NCBI GenBank assembly: GCA_042090785.1
Contig: JBELIP010000024.1
Span: forward strand, 1 to 15,550
Source: UBA7434 sp042090785
GTDB taxonomy: Bacteria > Pseudomonadota > Gammaproteobacteria > Pseudomonadales > UBA7434
Direction: 5' to 3'
Length of the DNA: 15,550 nucleotides
Shown here: in pieces, positions 1-5,924 of the stretch
How positions within the stretch are numbered: position 1 is the stretch's first letter
How the letters are laid out: every line of letters starts with the position of its first letter
Program-made: the position numbers and the translations under genes
The notes under the pieces: generated by a model
The model's input: only the letters and a program-made list of their open reading frames with translations
Database searches by the model: none
What the model was told of the DNA's origin: nothing

Positions 1-87
1 CGGACTCTCTCTCCGCCATATCAAACATAAAACCTGAACGTAAAATCGCCCCATAACTCTCTGATATTTCGATGAAAAACTTCTTCG

Positions 88-116
88 TTGATAACTTGTT
101 AAACATCTGATATTTT
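88..116 (+). promoter_or_regulatory. Candidate sigma70 promoter for the metalloprotease gene
   Basis: TTGATA (88-93) and TATTTT (111-116) are separated by 17 nt, and the -10 is preceded by TGA, giving an extended -10 (TGN). This predicts a transcript start near 123 and places the shared 20-bp element (135-154) inside the 5' leader. The call is by eye only; the region is AT-rich, so chance matches are possible. Confidence 0.4.
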
Positions 117-134
117 CTGTTAAATAATAAAACT

Positions 135-154
135 ATAGACACCCATCTCCCTCG
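135..154 (+). promoter_or_regulatory. Shared leader element, copy 1 (possible anti-Shine-Dalgarno)
   Basis: The block ATAGACACCCATCTCCCTCG matches 2410-2429 at 18 of 20 positions; the differences are at 140 and 152. It lies 26 nt before the GTG start of the metalloprotease. Its ATCTC (145-149) is complementary to GAGAT (170-174), which is the ribosome binding site region of that gene, and GTAG/CTAC (154-157/162-165) can form an inner stem. A translation-control hairpin is therefore possible. A transcription factor site is the main alternative. Confidence 0.5.
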
Positions 155-180
155 TAGGCTGCTACCTAAGAGATTCAACC

Positions 181-2370
181 GTGAAAAAAATAATAACATC
201 TTTGACATTTCTTTCAGCGCTAATTGTGACGCTAGAAACTCGTGCAGGCCAGCTTGAGCCTGGTGGCCCGCACATTCCTGCGACCGGTACTCGAACACTT
301 GGCGTTGGCCAATATATTCGTACTAATGATGGCAACCAAATAAGCGATACTCAACTTCGAAAGGTAATGTTTGATAGCCAATTCTCAGTTGCATCCTTGA
401 TAAATGAAATGTCTTACGGAGCCTTTAGTTTAGAAGAGTCTTTTATCGTGTCGATGACTCCAGACGAGCTATATCCGCCGGAAGGTGCTTGTCATCCTGG
501 CAGCTCTAATATGCTCATCGATATCGATGAAAAGCTTGAACCAAACCCCGATTGGCTCTCGCTCGATCATTTTATTGGCGTAATACATCCTGATGGCCCA
601 TGTAATTTTAACGTTGGTAGTTTTGGGCATGAAAGTCTGTATTCCGTAGAGGATCCAAACGATGTATACAACGCTAGCTTTAATGGTGGCAATAACGTTA
701 TTGATGGCATTTTCATGCCAGTGGCGCGCTCCACTAGCAAGCCATATTTTCGTGAAGCTTATGCGCAAAACTCCTTTGGTAATTTCGTATTTTTAACACC
801 TGGAGATCTAAGTTCGAAAGTTTTTTTATGTGAACTTGATAACGAAGGTCAAGTTATCATGGATACGGCAACTATTACTGGCGATCCATCCGAGACACGG
901 TGTGAAATAATATCGACAACCGACAACCAACGTTGTACTAAAAAGCAAGAAGATATACTCAGCCCAGCAGCCAATCTCTGCCAAATAGCTTCTGTGCTTC
1001 AACCTGATTTTGCTCAAGTATCTAACAGCACTTATGCTCACGAGATACTACATGGTTATATTCCGCTTCATGCAAATGCTTACCGCTGTACAGCTGAAAA
1101 ACCGATTTCAGATGTGCCGACTGACTGCGCTCATATTGGTCCGCACCAACATGACATTATGGGTTCGGGTGGACGTGCAGCGGGAACGCACATGAACTCT
1201 CACTTTAAAGATTTTTTAGGATGGATACCTCCCACAAGTAAATTAACAATAACTGATGATGGCGTGTATACCATAGAGATTTTTGACTTAGCTGCATCAC
1301 CTCCAAATAATGGTGACAAACTCATGGTAGAGATACCGCTGAAAGAAAACATACCAGCTCAAGCACCAAATGGTAGTTTATTTGAATTTGATACGCTCAC
1401 AATAGAATTTCGCGGCCACACAGGTTTTGATACTCGTGAACGTAATTTCGTCAATTATATTGAACCTACGGAATCGGGCGATACACGCCGAAACCTTGCA
1501 GATGATTACAACAAATTTGGCGCTCTAATACAGGGCCTACGTTGTTCAAATTTACCTTATGCCTGGTCACCTTGTATTCCCTATGAAATCGATATGACGC
1601 CTGGTTCAATTTCAGCTCTTGGTCTGGATATTAGTGAGAGCCTTCAAGATTACTACGACCCAGTTGATGGTTATCTACAGGAAGGACAAAGTGTACAGGT
1701 GCCGTTAAACGGCATGACCATTGAAGTTACAGACACAAGTAATGCACCTTTATCAATCACCGTAGTTGTGACAGTGATTGATACTAATAGTACTGATAGT
1801 GATAATGATGGTGTTGTTGACATCCTGGATAACTGTGCCTTAATTGAAAACGCGGAGCAAGAAGACTTTGATCAGGACGGATATGGAGATGTCTGCGATA
1901 GCGATAAAGATAATGACAGCTTTTTTTCGGTCAGTGACGATGACGATTTGAATCAATACTTATCAACTGACCCAGATAATGATGGTGTAGATAGCTCAGG
2001 TACTCCTCATTACAACGACAATGTTTGTTTAAGAGCTCCAGGGTGTAACGAGAACGACCCCTGTATAACCGTTTGTTATGTTCCGCCGCAAGATAACTGC
2101 CCAACAATTGCTAATTCAGACCAATCAAATATAGATGGTGATGCTGAAGGTGATGCTTGTGATATTGATATAGATGGTGATTCTATAAGAAATACAATTG
2201 AAACTGCAGTTGGTATGAATCCTAACGACCCCTCAGATGGCGACCAAGCAGAGTTAAGTGCATTAGAAGCACTGGGTATCAATAAACAAGTACCAGCTAT
2301 GGGCATCATAGGTTTGTTAGCACTGGGTCTGTCGATGCTGGGCTTAGGTGCGGTTAGGTTGAGGAAGTAA
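181..2370 (+). CDS. Secreted M6/M11-like zinc metalloprotease with thrombospondin type 3 repeats and C-terminal sorting-type tail
   Basis: The 729-residue product is probably an exported endopeptidase held at or released from the cell surface. It starts at GTG with AAGAGAT (168-174) 6 nt upstream; no in-frame ATG lies upstream before a stop. Residues 1-22 form a signal peptide (KK, hydrophobic core, likely cut after TRA). The zinc motif HEILHGYIPLH spans 287-297 (H287, E288, H291, H297), and a Met-turn-like DIMGSG follows with M327. A downstream H...LGW pattern is like that of immune-inhibitor-A (M6) and gametolysin (M11) families. The glycine usual at position 8 of HExxHxxGxxH is isoleucine here (I294). 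From about 539 to 690 there are Asp-rich, Cys-containing thrombospondin type 3 repeats (DNDG, DQDGYGD, DGDAEGD), which are expected to bind calcium. The last 26 residues run VPAMG, then a hydrophobic helix, then RLRK, which is the layout of IPTL/PEP-CTERM-like exosortase substrates. Substrate is unknown. The family call is by motif only. Confidence 0.68.
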   Translation: MKKIITSLTFLSALIVTLETRAGQLEPGGPHIPATGTRTLGVGQYIRTNDGNQISDTQLRKVMFDSQFSVASLINEMSYGAFSLEESFIVSMTPDELYPPEGACHPGSSNMLIDIDEKLEPNPDWLSLDHFIGVIHPDGPCNFNVGSFGHESLYSVEDPNDVYNASFNGGNNVIDGIFMPVARSTSKPYFREAYAQNSFGNFVFLTPGDLSSKVFLCELDNEGQVIMDTATITGDPSETRCEIISTTDNQRCTKKQEDILSPAANLCQIASVLQPDFAQVSNSTYAHEILHGYIPLHANAYRCTAEKPISDVPTDCAHIGPHQHDIMGSGGRAAGTHMNSHFKDFLGWIPPTSKLTITDDGVYTIEIFDLAASPPNNGDKLMVEIPLKENIPAQAPNGSLFEFDTLTIEFRGHTGFDTRERNFVNYIEPTESGDTRRNLADDYNKFGALIQGLRCSNLPYAWSPCIPYEIDMTPGSISALGLDISESLQDYYDPVDGYLQEGQSVQVPLNGMTIEVTDTSNAPLSITVVVTVIDTNSTDSDNDGVVDILDNCALIENAEQEDFDQDGYGDVCDSDKDNDSFFSVSDDDDLNQYLSTDPDNDGVDSSGTPHYNDNVCLRAPGCNENDPCITVCYVPPQDNCPTIANSDQSNIDGDAEGDACDIDIDGDSIRNTIETAVGMNPNDPSDGDQAELSALEALGINKQVPAMGIIGLLALGLSMLGLGAVRLRK

Positions 2371-2375
2371 GTAAC

Positions 2376-2404
2376 TTTAAATAATTTAAAATAATTTAAA
2401 ATAA
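2376..2404 (+). repeat. AT-rich tandem repeat, unit TTTAAAATAA
   Basis: Three consecutive units sit just after the protease stop: TTTAAATAA (2376-2384), then TTTAAAATAA twice (2385-2394 and 2395-2404). They lead directly into the second copy of the shared leader element. They could be a slippage-prone tract or could supply -10-like TAAAAT sequences for the next gene. I see no convincing -35 box at the right distance. Confidence 0.6.
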
Positions 2405-2409
2405 AAAAG

Positions 2410-2429
2410 ATAGAGACCCATCTCCCCCG
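2410..2429 (+). promoter_or_regulatory. Shared leader element, copy 2 (possible anti-Shine-Dalgarno)
   Basis: ATAGAGACCCATCTCCCCCG matches 135-154 at 18 of 20 positions and lies 35 nt before the ATG of the small PEP-CTERM gene. TCTCC (2421-2425) is complementary to GGAGA (2453-2457), the ribosome binding site of that gene. Conservation is confined to this block; flanking bases differ apart from general A-richness, which argues for selection rather than a recent duplication. Confidence 0.5.
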
Positions 2430-2464
2430 ATGACTCTATGTAAATGGAATTTGGAGAATACGGA

Positions 2465-2737
2465 ATGACCTATCTATTACGCTTGAGTGCGTGTCTGTTT
2501 TTGTGCATCAGTTTAAATTCGTTTGGTGATGCTATTTATTCCTTTCTTCAGACTCAAAATGATGGTCAAGATTATCTAGCCAGCATTAATCCAGTAAACA
2601 ACCAAGTAAATATTATTTCTCATACAGAACTCGGCGGAAGCCGTCTGTTACAAGGAGGCTTAGCTGCAGTCCCACTCCCAGTAGCCTTCTGGCTATTTGC
2701 TTCAGGTTTAATCAGTCTACGTTTATTCAAACGGTAA
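2465..2737 (+). CDS. Small PEP-CTERM (VPLP variant) exosortase-substrate-like protein
   Basis: The 90-residue product starts at the ATG at 2465. An in-frame ATG at 2444 would place the good GGAG ribosome site (2453-2456, 8 nt spacing) inside the gene, so the shorter start is chosen. Residues 1-23 look like a signal peptide (one Arg, Leu/Cys-rich core, end near FGDA). The mature part is only about 45 residues, polar and Asn/Gln-rich, with no recognised domain. The C-terminus, residues 69-90, runs VPLPVAFWLFASGL, then Ile/Leu, then RLFKR. This fits the VPLP..WLF.SGL variant of the PEP-CTERM signal, which exosortases recognise to process and anchor proteins to the outer surface or exopolysaccharide. 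No exosortase is in the window. The gene shares its leader element with the metalloprotease upstream. Three GGA triplets overlap its start region, a possible CsrA target. Confidence 0.7.
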   Translation: MTYLLRLSACLFLCISLNSFGDAIYSFLQTQNDGQDYLASINPVNNQVNIISHTELGGSRLLQGGLAAVPLPVAFWLFASGLISLRLFKR

Positions 2738-2822
2738 TTGTATTTCTGGGAGCTTTTCAATTAACAGAAGAGTAAAATAAAATTCAAATAATGAGATGTA
2801 TAGCGCTTTTCGAGGTTAAAAA

Positions 2823-3182
2823 ATGAATATCCCTGAAGGTATGTTACCCGTTGAAGAATACGCCAAAAGATATGGTATTGAGGTTGATATAGTAATAGCT
2901 CGAATTAAAGATGCAGAGTACATAGGGAGAAAAATCGAGAACCAATGGTATGTTGCATCAAGTATTAGCAACAATGGAAACAAAGCGACTTTAACTAGCA
3001 ATGATAAAACAGAAATCAGTACTACTGATGTAGTCATAACCAACTTCAATATGCCCTTTTGGTCTATGGTGAAATTTATGGTCAAGTGGGTTATCGCATC
3101 AATACCAGCTATATTTATTCTTTTTGTCATCGCATTAGTCATTCAAGTAGTCTTAATTTCTCTTGGATGGGTTATTTTATAA
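2823..3182 (+). CDS. Hypothetical protein: possible winged-helix/excisionase-like N-terminus with C-terminal membrane segment
   Basis: I do not recognise this 119-residue protein. It begins at ATG with GAGG (2812-2815) 7 nt upstream. Residues 8-45 (LPVEEYAKRYGIEVDIV, then basic residues, then WYV) have the rhythm of MerR/excisionase-type helix-turn-helix domains, in which a strand carrying W/Y-V follows the recognition helix. Residues 46-72 are polar, Ser/Thr/Asn-rich, and likely a linker. From about 77 to the end the protein is strongly hydrophobic: a W/F/M/K amphipathic stretch, then one long or two short membrane helices (ASIPAIFILFVIALVIQVVL). This would make it a membrane-tethered DNA- or partner-binding protein. 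The function is unknown, and the N-terminal domain could instead be a non-DNA-binding fold. The gene lies 85 bp after the PEP-CTERM gene and is not tightly coupled to it. Confidence 0.6.
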   Translation: MNIPEGMLPVEEYAKRYGIEVDIVIARIKDAEYIGRKIENQWYVASSISNNGNKATLTSNDKTEISTTDVVITNFNMPFWSMVKFMVKWVIASIPAIFILFVIALVIQVVLISLGWVIL

Positions 3183-3424
3183 AAACAAATAACTCGGCGC
3201 TTATCGAGCTATTTATGCCTGAATGACAAGAACAAGACTCGCATGTGTTGATGTAAATACCGCTTTAGTGTGACTTAAAGCTAAACCCCTTTAAATGCTG
3301 TACAACTAATAACCGCCCCATACCCTCCGTTTTTATATTTTATTCATGCTTAATCAGTACTTGCCGAAAATGCCCAAAGTGGTAAATTGAATAAGCGATT
3401 AAATAACAATATCCCGAGGCGCAA
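3183..3424. other. AT-rich gap before the 103-residue gene
   Basis: Apart from the weak hairpin at 3188-3213, the only other visible item is CCCCATACCCTCCG (3316-3329), a loose partial match to the shared leader element. No gene, RNA gene or clear promoter is seen. Confidence 0.4.
3188..3213 (+). terminator. Weak hairpin after the membrane-protein gene
   Basis: AATA-a-CTCG / CGAG-c-TATT forms two 4-bp helices separated by one mismatch, with an 8-nt loop, starting 5 nt after the stop codon at 3182. It is A-rich before and U-rich after (TATTTAT). This is an imperfect candidate for a rho-independent terminator. Confidence 0.3.
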
Positions 3425-3736
3425 ATGACCCTTAATACTGATCATAAAAAAACTATTTTTATTACAGAAGCACGCTCGCGATTAAAAAAAATATACAGTT
3501 ATGGCTCTGTAAAAACAGCCAGGAAAGAAGAGTTACAACATGAAATACATGGCTTTTTTCAGGCGGGGCTTTTATTGAATATAATCACTAAACAAAAAAT
3601 TGATGAGCTAATTAACGAAGAGCATATGAACGCTTTTGGCAAGACAAAAAAACAACGACGTATTGACGAAAAAATTGACAGGAAGACTGAAACGAACTGG
3701 GATAAATATGACGAACCAACTTATCAAAGAAAATAA
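3425..3736 (+). CDS. Hypothetical small basic protein
   Basis: I do not recognise this 103-residue protein. ATG is preceded by GAGG (3416-3419) at 5 nt, which supports the start. It has no signal peptide or membrane helix and is probably cytoplasmic. Residues 14-70 are predicted mostly helical (ARSRLKKIYSY, ARKEELQHEIHGFFQAGLL, KQKIDELINEEHMNAFG). The tail from 71 is very basic and charged (KTKKQRRIDEKIDRK). The segment around ID.LINEEH..AFGKT looks like the conserved core of a small-protein family, but I cannot attach a name. The gene stands alone, convergent with csrA, in AT-rich DNA unlike the core genes beyond it. A nucleic-acid or protein-binding role is conceivable from the charge, but nothing in the sequence fixes it. 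Confidence 0.55.
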   Translation: MTLNTDHKKTIFITEARSRLKKIYSYGSVKTARKEELQHEIHGFFQAGLLLNIITKQKIDELINEEHMNAFGKTKKQRRIDEKIDRKTETNWDKYDEPTYQRK

Positions 3737-3782
3737 TTTGGCATTGAGAACATAAACTATTTCATTTCACACAGCAAAATAC

Positions 3783-3820
3783 CTAATCATTCAATTATTT
3801 AAATGATTAGATATTTTATT
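3783..3820 (+). terminator. AU-rich hairpin, candidate terminator
   Basis: CTAATCATT (3783-3791) and AATGATTAG (3802-3810) form a perfect 9-bp stem with a 10-nt loop, followed by ATATTTTATT. It starts 46 nt after the stop of the 103-residue gene. The stem is weak in G+C, so termination efficiency is doubtful. It also sits beyond the 3' end of csrA on the other strand and might serve both directions. Confidence 0.4.
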
Positions 3821-3932
3821 ACTAAGGCGAATTAACCTTTTAATTAAACTAAAGTGAAAACTCAGTTCATTAAAAGCGAAAACCAAAGTTAAATCGAAGC
3901 GTCCTGCTTTAACAGCATTGGCTTTTTAAAAC

Positions 3933-4136
3933 CTAATAATCAACTTCGTTTTCAACAGACGATGATTGTTCTTTTTCCTGTTGAATGCGTTGATAAATTT
4001 CTTCGCGGTGGACGGCGATTTCTTTAGGCGCGTTAACACCTAATCTTACTTGGTTACCTTTTACTCCAAGAACAGTAACTGTAACGTCGTCTCCAACCAT
4101 TAATGTTTCGCCTATACGACGAGTTAAAATCAGCAT
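3933..4136 (-). CDS. csrA: Carbon storage regulator CsrA/RsmA
   Basis: The 67-residue protein is a homodimeric RNA-binding regulator that binds GGA motifs in mRNA leaders and controls translation and stability. The sequence opens MLILTRRIGETLMVGDDVTV and contains the conserved strand with VRLGVNAPKEIAVHREEIYQRI, including the R44 region (VHREE) used in RNA contact. Its length is that of the family (about 61-67), with a polar tail. A longer frame runs upstream to 4220, but the start at 4136 has GGGAG (4144-4148) 7 nt before it and matches the family N-terminus. The gene lies 222 bp after lysC, a neighbour order common in gammaproteobacteria. In the same window, GacA is the regulator that normally counteracts CsrA through sponge sRNAs. 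Confidence 0.97.
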   Translation of the reverse strand: MLILTRRIGETLMVGDDVTVTVLGVKGNQVRLGVNAPKEIAVHREEIYQRIQQEKEQSSSVENEVDY

Positions 4137-4253
4137 TACGCATCTCCCGATGTCCTGCTGGCTTTCAGCACAAATGTGCGTGTAGCCTCCGGCTAACTTC
4201 CCTCCCATTACGGCAACCACAGCAAAAAAAATAGGCCAATAAAAAACGACTTA
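4137..4253 (-). promoter_or_regulatory. csrA leader with multiple GGA motifs (likely CsrA autoregulation)
   Basis: Read on the minus strand, the leader contains GGGAGGGA, AGCCGGAGGCT, CAGGAC and the ribosome site GGGAG. AGCCGGAGGCT (4184-4194) is a perfect 4-bp stem with GGA as its loop, the preferred presentation for CsrA binding. Two more hairpins lie nearby: GCACA/TGTGC (4168-4179) and TGCTG/CAGCA (4156-4170). CsrA is known to repress its own translation in enterics through such sites; the same here is inference. Confidence 0.55.
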
Positions 4254-4259
4254 CCTTTA

Positions 4260-4287
4260 TGCATACAAACTGTCACTTAACTTTCAA
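4260..4287 (-). promoter_or_regulatory. Candidate csrA promoter
   Basis: On the minus strand TTGAAA (4282-4287) and TATGCA (4260-4265) are spaced by 16 nt, which would give a leader of about 115 nt. It is a moderate match in AT-rich sequence. csrA genes commonly have several promoters, so others may exist. Confidence 0.3.
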
Positions 4288-4358
4288 TTCTTACAGCGCA
4301 ACCCTTCTTGGGTATTACTGTAAATGGTTACCTAATCCCTGTGACAGCCTATGCTTTC

Positions 4359-5600
4359 TTAACTGTTATCGCCTAACTCAGCAGCATTGTCTAAACCAAA
4401 TGCTGTGTGTAACGCTCTAACCGCTAATTCCATATACTTTTCTTCTATAACGACCGAAATTTTTATTTCTGAAGTCGTTATTAATTCAATGTTTATTCCC
4501 ACATCAGCAAGGGCTTTAAACATTTGGCTGGCGATGCCTGCGTGAGACCTCATTCCTACACCCACCAATGAAACTTTGCATATGTTACCATCAACCGATA
4601 CTTCGCGCGCGTTTAATTCCTGAGCGATTTTTTCGGTAATTTCTTGTGCTTTATCCAGCTCATTACGATGAACGGTAAAGGTTAAATCGGTAGTGCCGTC
4701 GGCGGCAACATTTTGCACAATAACGTCTACTTCAACATTACCGTCGCTCACCGGCCCTAATATTTTATACGCTACGCCTGGCGTATCTGGTACGCCGCGA
4801 ACCACTATTCTTGCTTCGTCTCGATTAAAGGCAATACCCGAAACCAGCGGCGCCTCCATATCTGCTTTATCATCAACTGAAATCAATGTACCTGGCCCCT
4901 CTTCAAAACTGGATAGTACCCTTAACGGCACTTGATATTTACCGGCAAATTCAACCGCGCGGATTTGTAAAACTTTTGACCCTAAACTTGCCATTTCGAG
5001 CATTTCTTCAAAGGTTATTTGCTCTAGACGACGCGCGCAATCGACTACGCGTGGGTCGGTGGTATAAACACCATCAACGTCAGTATAAATCTGACACTCA
5101 TCGGCTTTTAATGCTGCAGCTACTGCCACAGCCGTTGTATCTGAGCCGCCACGGCCTAGCGTAGTAATGTTGCCTTCGGCATCTACACCTTGAAAACCTG
5201 CAACTATCGCTACTTTTCCGCCGTTCACATCGGCAAGAATAGACTCGCTATCTATTGCTTTTATTCTTGCTTTACCGTGCGCATTGTCTGTCAATATTTT
5301 AACTTGTGAACCTAAGTACGAACGCGCCGCTAATGACTGCTCTTGCAAAGCCAATGATAACAAGGCAATAGTTACCTGCTCACCTGTGGACAATAAAACA
5401 TCCATTTCTCGAGGGCTTGGGTTAGCGCTTAACGCCTGTGAAAACGCCAATAAGCGATTCGTTTCACCGCTCATGGCTGAAACCACAACCACTACTTGAT
5501 CACCACGATCGACATACCGTTTAACACGGTCGGCTACCGCTTGAATTCGTTCAGGTGTACCAACGGATGTGCCGCCATATTTTTGGACAATTAATGCCAT
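4359..5600 (-). CDS. lysC: Aspartate kinase
   Basis: The 413-residue cytosolic enzyme phosphorylates L-aspartate with ATP, the committed step to lysine/diaminopimelate, threonine and methionine. The amino-acid kinase domain spans about 1-240: KYGGTSVG (7-14) is the signature, SAMSGETN at 41-48 is a conserved core motif, and GRGGSDTTA (149-157) and the YTDVDGVYTTDPR segment (172-184) are nucleotide/aspartate-site motifs. Two ACT domains (about 265-410) carry allosteric control, probably by lysine and/or threonine, as in the pseudomonad single-gene enzyme. The length fits monofunctional aspartokinases, and no homoserine dehydrogenase is fused. The ribosome site is weak (AAAGAAA). The usual gammaproteobacterial upstream neighbour alaS is absent; dapC, of the same pathway, lies 324 bp upstream. 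Confidence 0.97.
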   Translation of the reverse strand: MALIVQKYGGTSVGTPERIQAVADRVKRYVDRGDQVVVVVSAMSGETNRLLAFSQALSANPSPREMDVLLSTGEQVTIALLSLALQEQSLAARSYLGSQVKILTDNAHGKARIKAIDSESILADVNGGKVAIVAGFQGVDAEGNITTLGRGGSDTTAVAVAAALKADECQIYTDVDGVYTTDPRVVDCARRLEQITFEEMLEMASLGSKVLQIRAVEFAGKYQVPLRVLSSFEEGPGTLISVDDKADMEAPLVSGIAFNRDEARIVVRGVPDTPGVAYKILGPVSDGNVEVDVIVQNVAADGTTDLTFTVHRNELDKAQEITEKIAQELNAREVSVDGNICKVSLVGVGMRSHAGIASQMFKALADVGINIELITTSEIKISVVIEEKYMELAVRALHTAFGLDNAAELGDNS

Positions 5601-5619
5601 TTAATTTCTTTTTATCCCC

Positions 5620-5668
5620 ATCTAACTTATATCTAAAACTGTATAAAAACCATCTAAACACTATCTAA
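5620..5668 (-). repeat. Four helically phased ATCTAA (TTAGAT) direct repeats upstream of lysC
   Basis: ATCTAA begins at 5620, 5631, 5652 and 5663, giving centre spacings of 11, 21 and 11 bp, close to one, two and one turns of B-DNA. All copies have the same orientation (TTAGAT toward lysC). The spacing suits a multimeric regulator binding one face of the DNA. AT-rich chance recurrence remains possible. Confidence 0.5.
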
Positions 5669-5670
5669 AC

Positions 5671-5693
5671 ACGACTCAATCTCATTGAGTCGT
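5671..5693. promoter_or_regulatory. Perfect 10-bp inverted repeat upstream of lysC
   Basis: ACGACTCAAT and ATTGAGTCGT flank a 3-nt CTC loop. On the minus strand no U-run follows, so it is not a classic terminator for dapC. On the plus strand it is followed by TTTACTCACCTTTTTC. It abuts the phased repeats (3 bp apart), so it may be an operator or an RNA leader hairpin. Confidence 0.5.
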
Positions 5694-5924
5694 TTACTCA
5701 CCTTTTTCTTCAATAAGCAGTCAATTAAGCCATTCTTGTATTTGACGAATAGCTAAATACCAACACTCACGCGCTAAACCAGCCCTTAGATTAAAAAAGC
5801 ACTGACTATAAACTTGGGGCGGGAATCTACACTATTAAGCAATCAATGAGAACCAAAACTGGTGCATATATGACCAGCATGTGCGTTTTCACGGTAATTA
5901 CTTGAGCTTGCAGCTTTTTTTAGC

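Larger units (their letters stand above)
5601..5924. other. dapC-lysC intergenic region
   Basis: No gene is seen in these 324 bp. They hold four ATCTAA repeats (5620-5668) and a perfect hairpin (5671-5693), listed separately. On the minus strand a weak CTGGT/ACCAG hairpin followed by TTTT sits around 5858-5878, about 50 nt after the dapC stop, and might terminate dapC transcription. I looked for a lysine riboswitch in front of lysC and did not find its conserved core. Confidence 0.5.

Noticed and set aside
1..180. Sigma54 promoter (GG-N10-GC) in front of the sorted-protein genes, as known for some PEP-CTERM systems
   Set aside because: No TGGCAC-N5-TTGC-like pair was found before 181 or before 2465; a sigma70-type extended -10 fits better for the first gene.
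3316..3329. Third copy of the shared leader element (CCCCATACCCTCCG)
   Set aside because: Only a partial C-rich match, 96 bp from the nearest start, and without the ATCTCC part that could pair with a ribosome site.
4288..4305. TGTAAG half-site of a GacA box near the csrA promoter
   Set aside because: The second half (CTTACA) is absent at the required spacing, so the match is a 6-mer by chance.
5601..5924. Lysine riboswitch upstream of lysC
   Set aside because: The conserved L-box core was not found on the minus strand; only short hairpins and the phased repeats are present.
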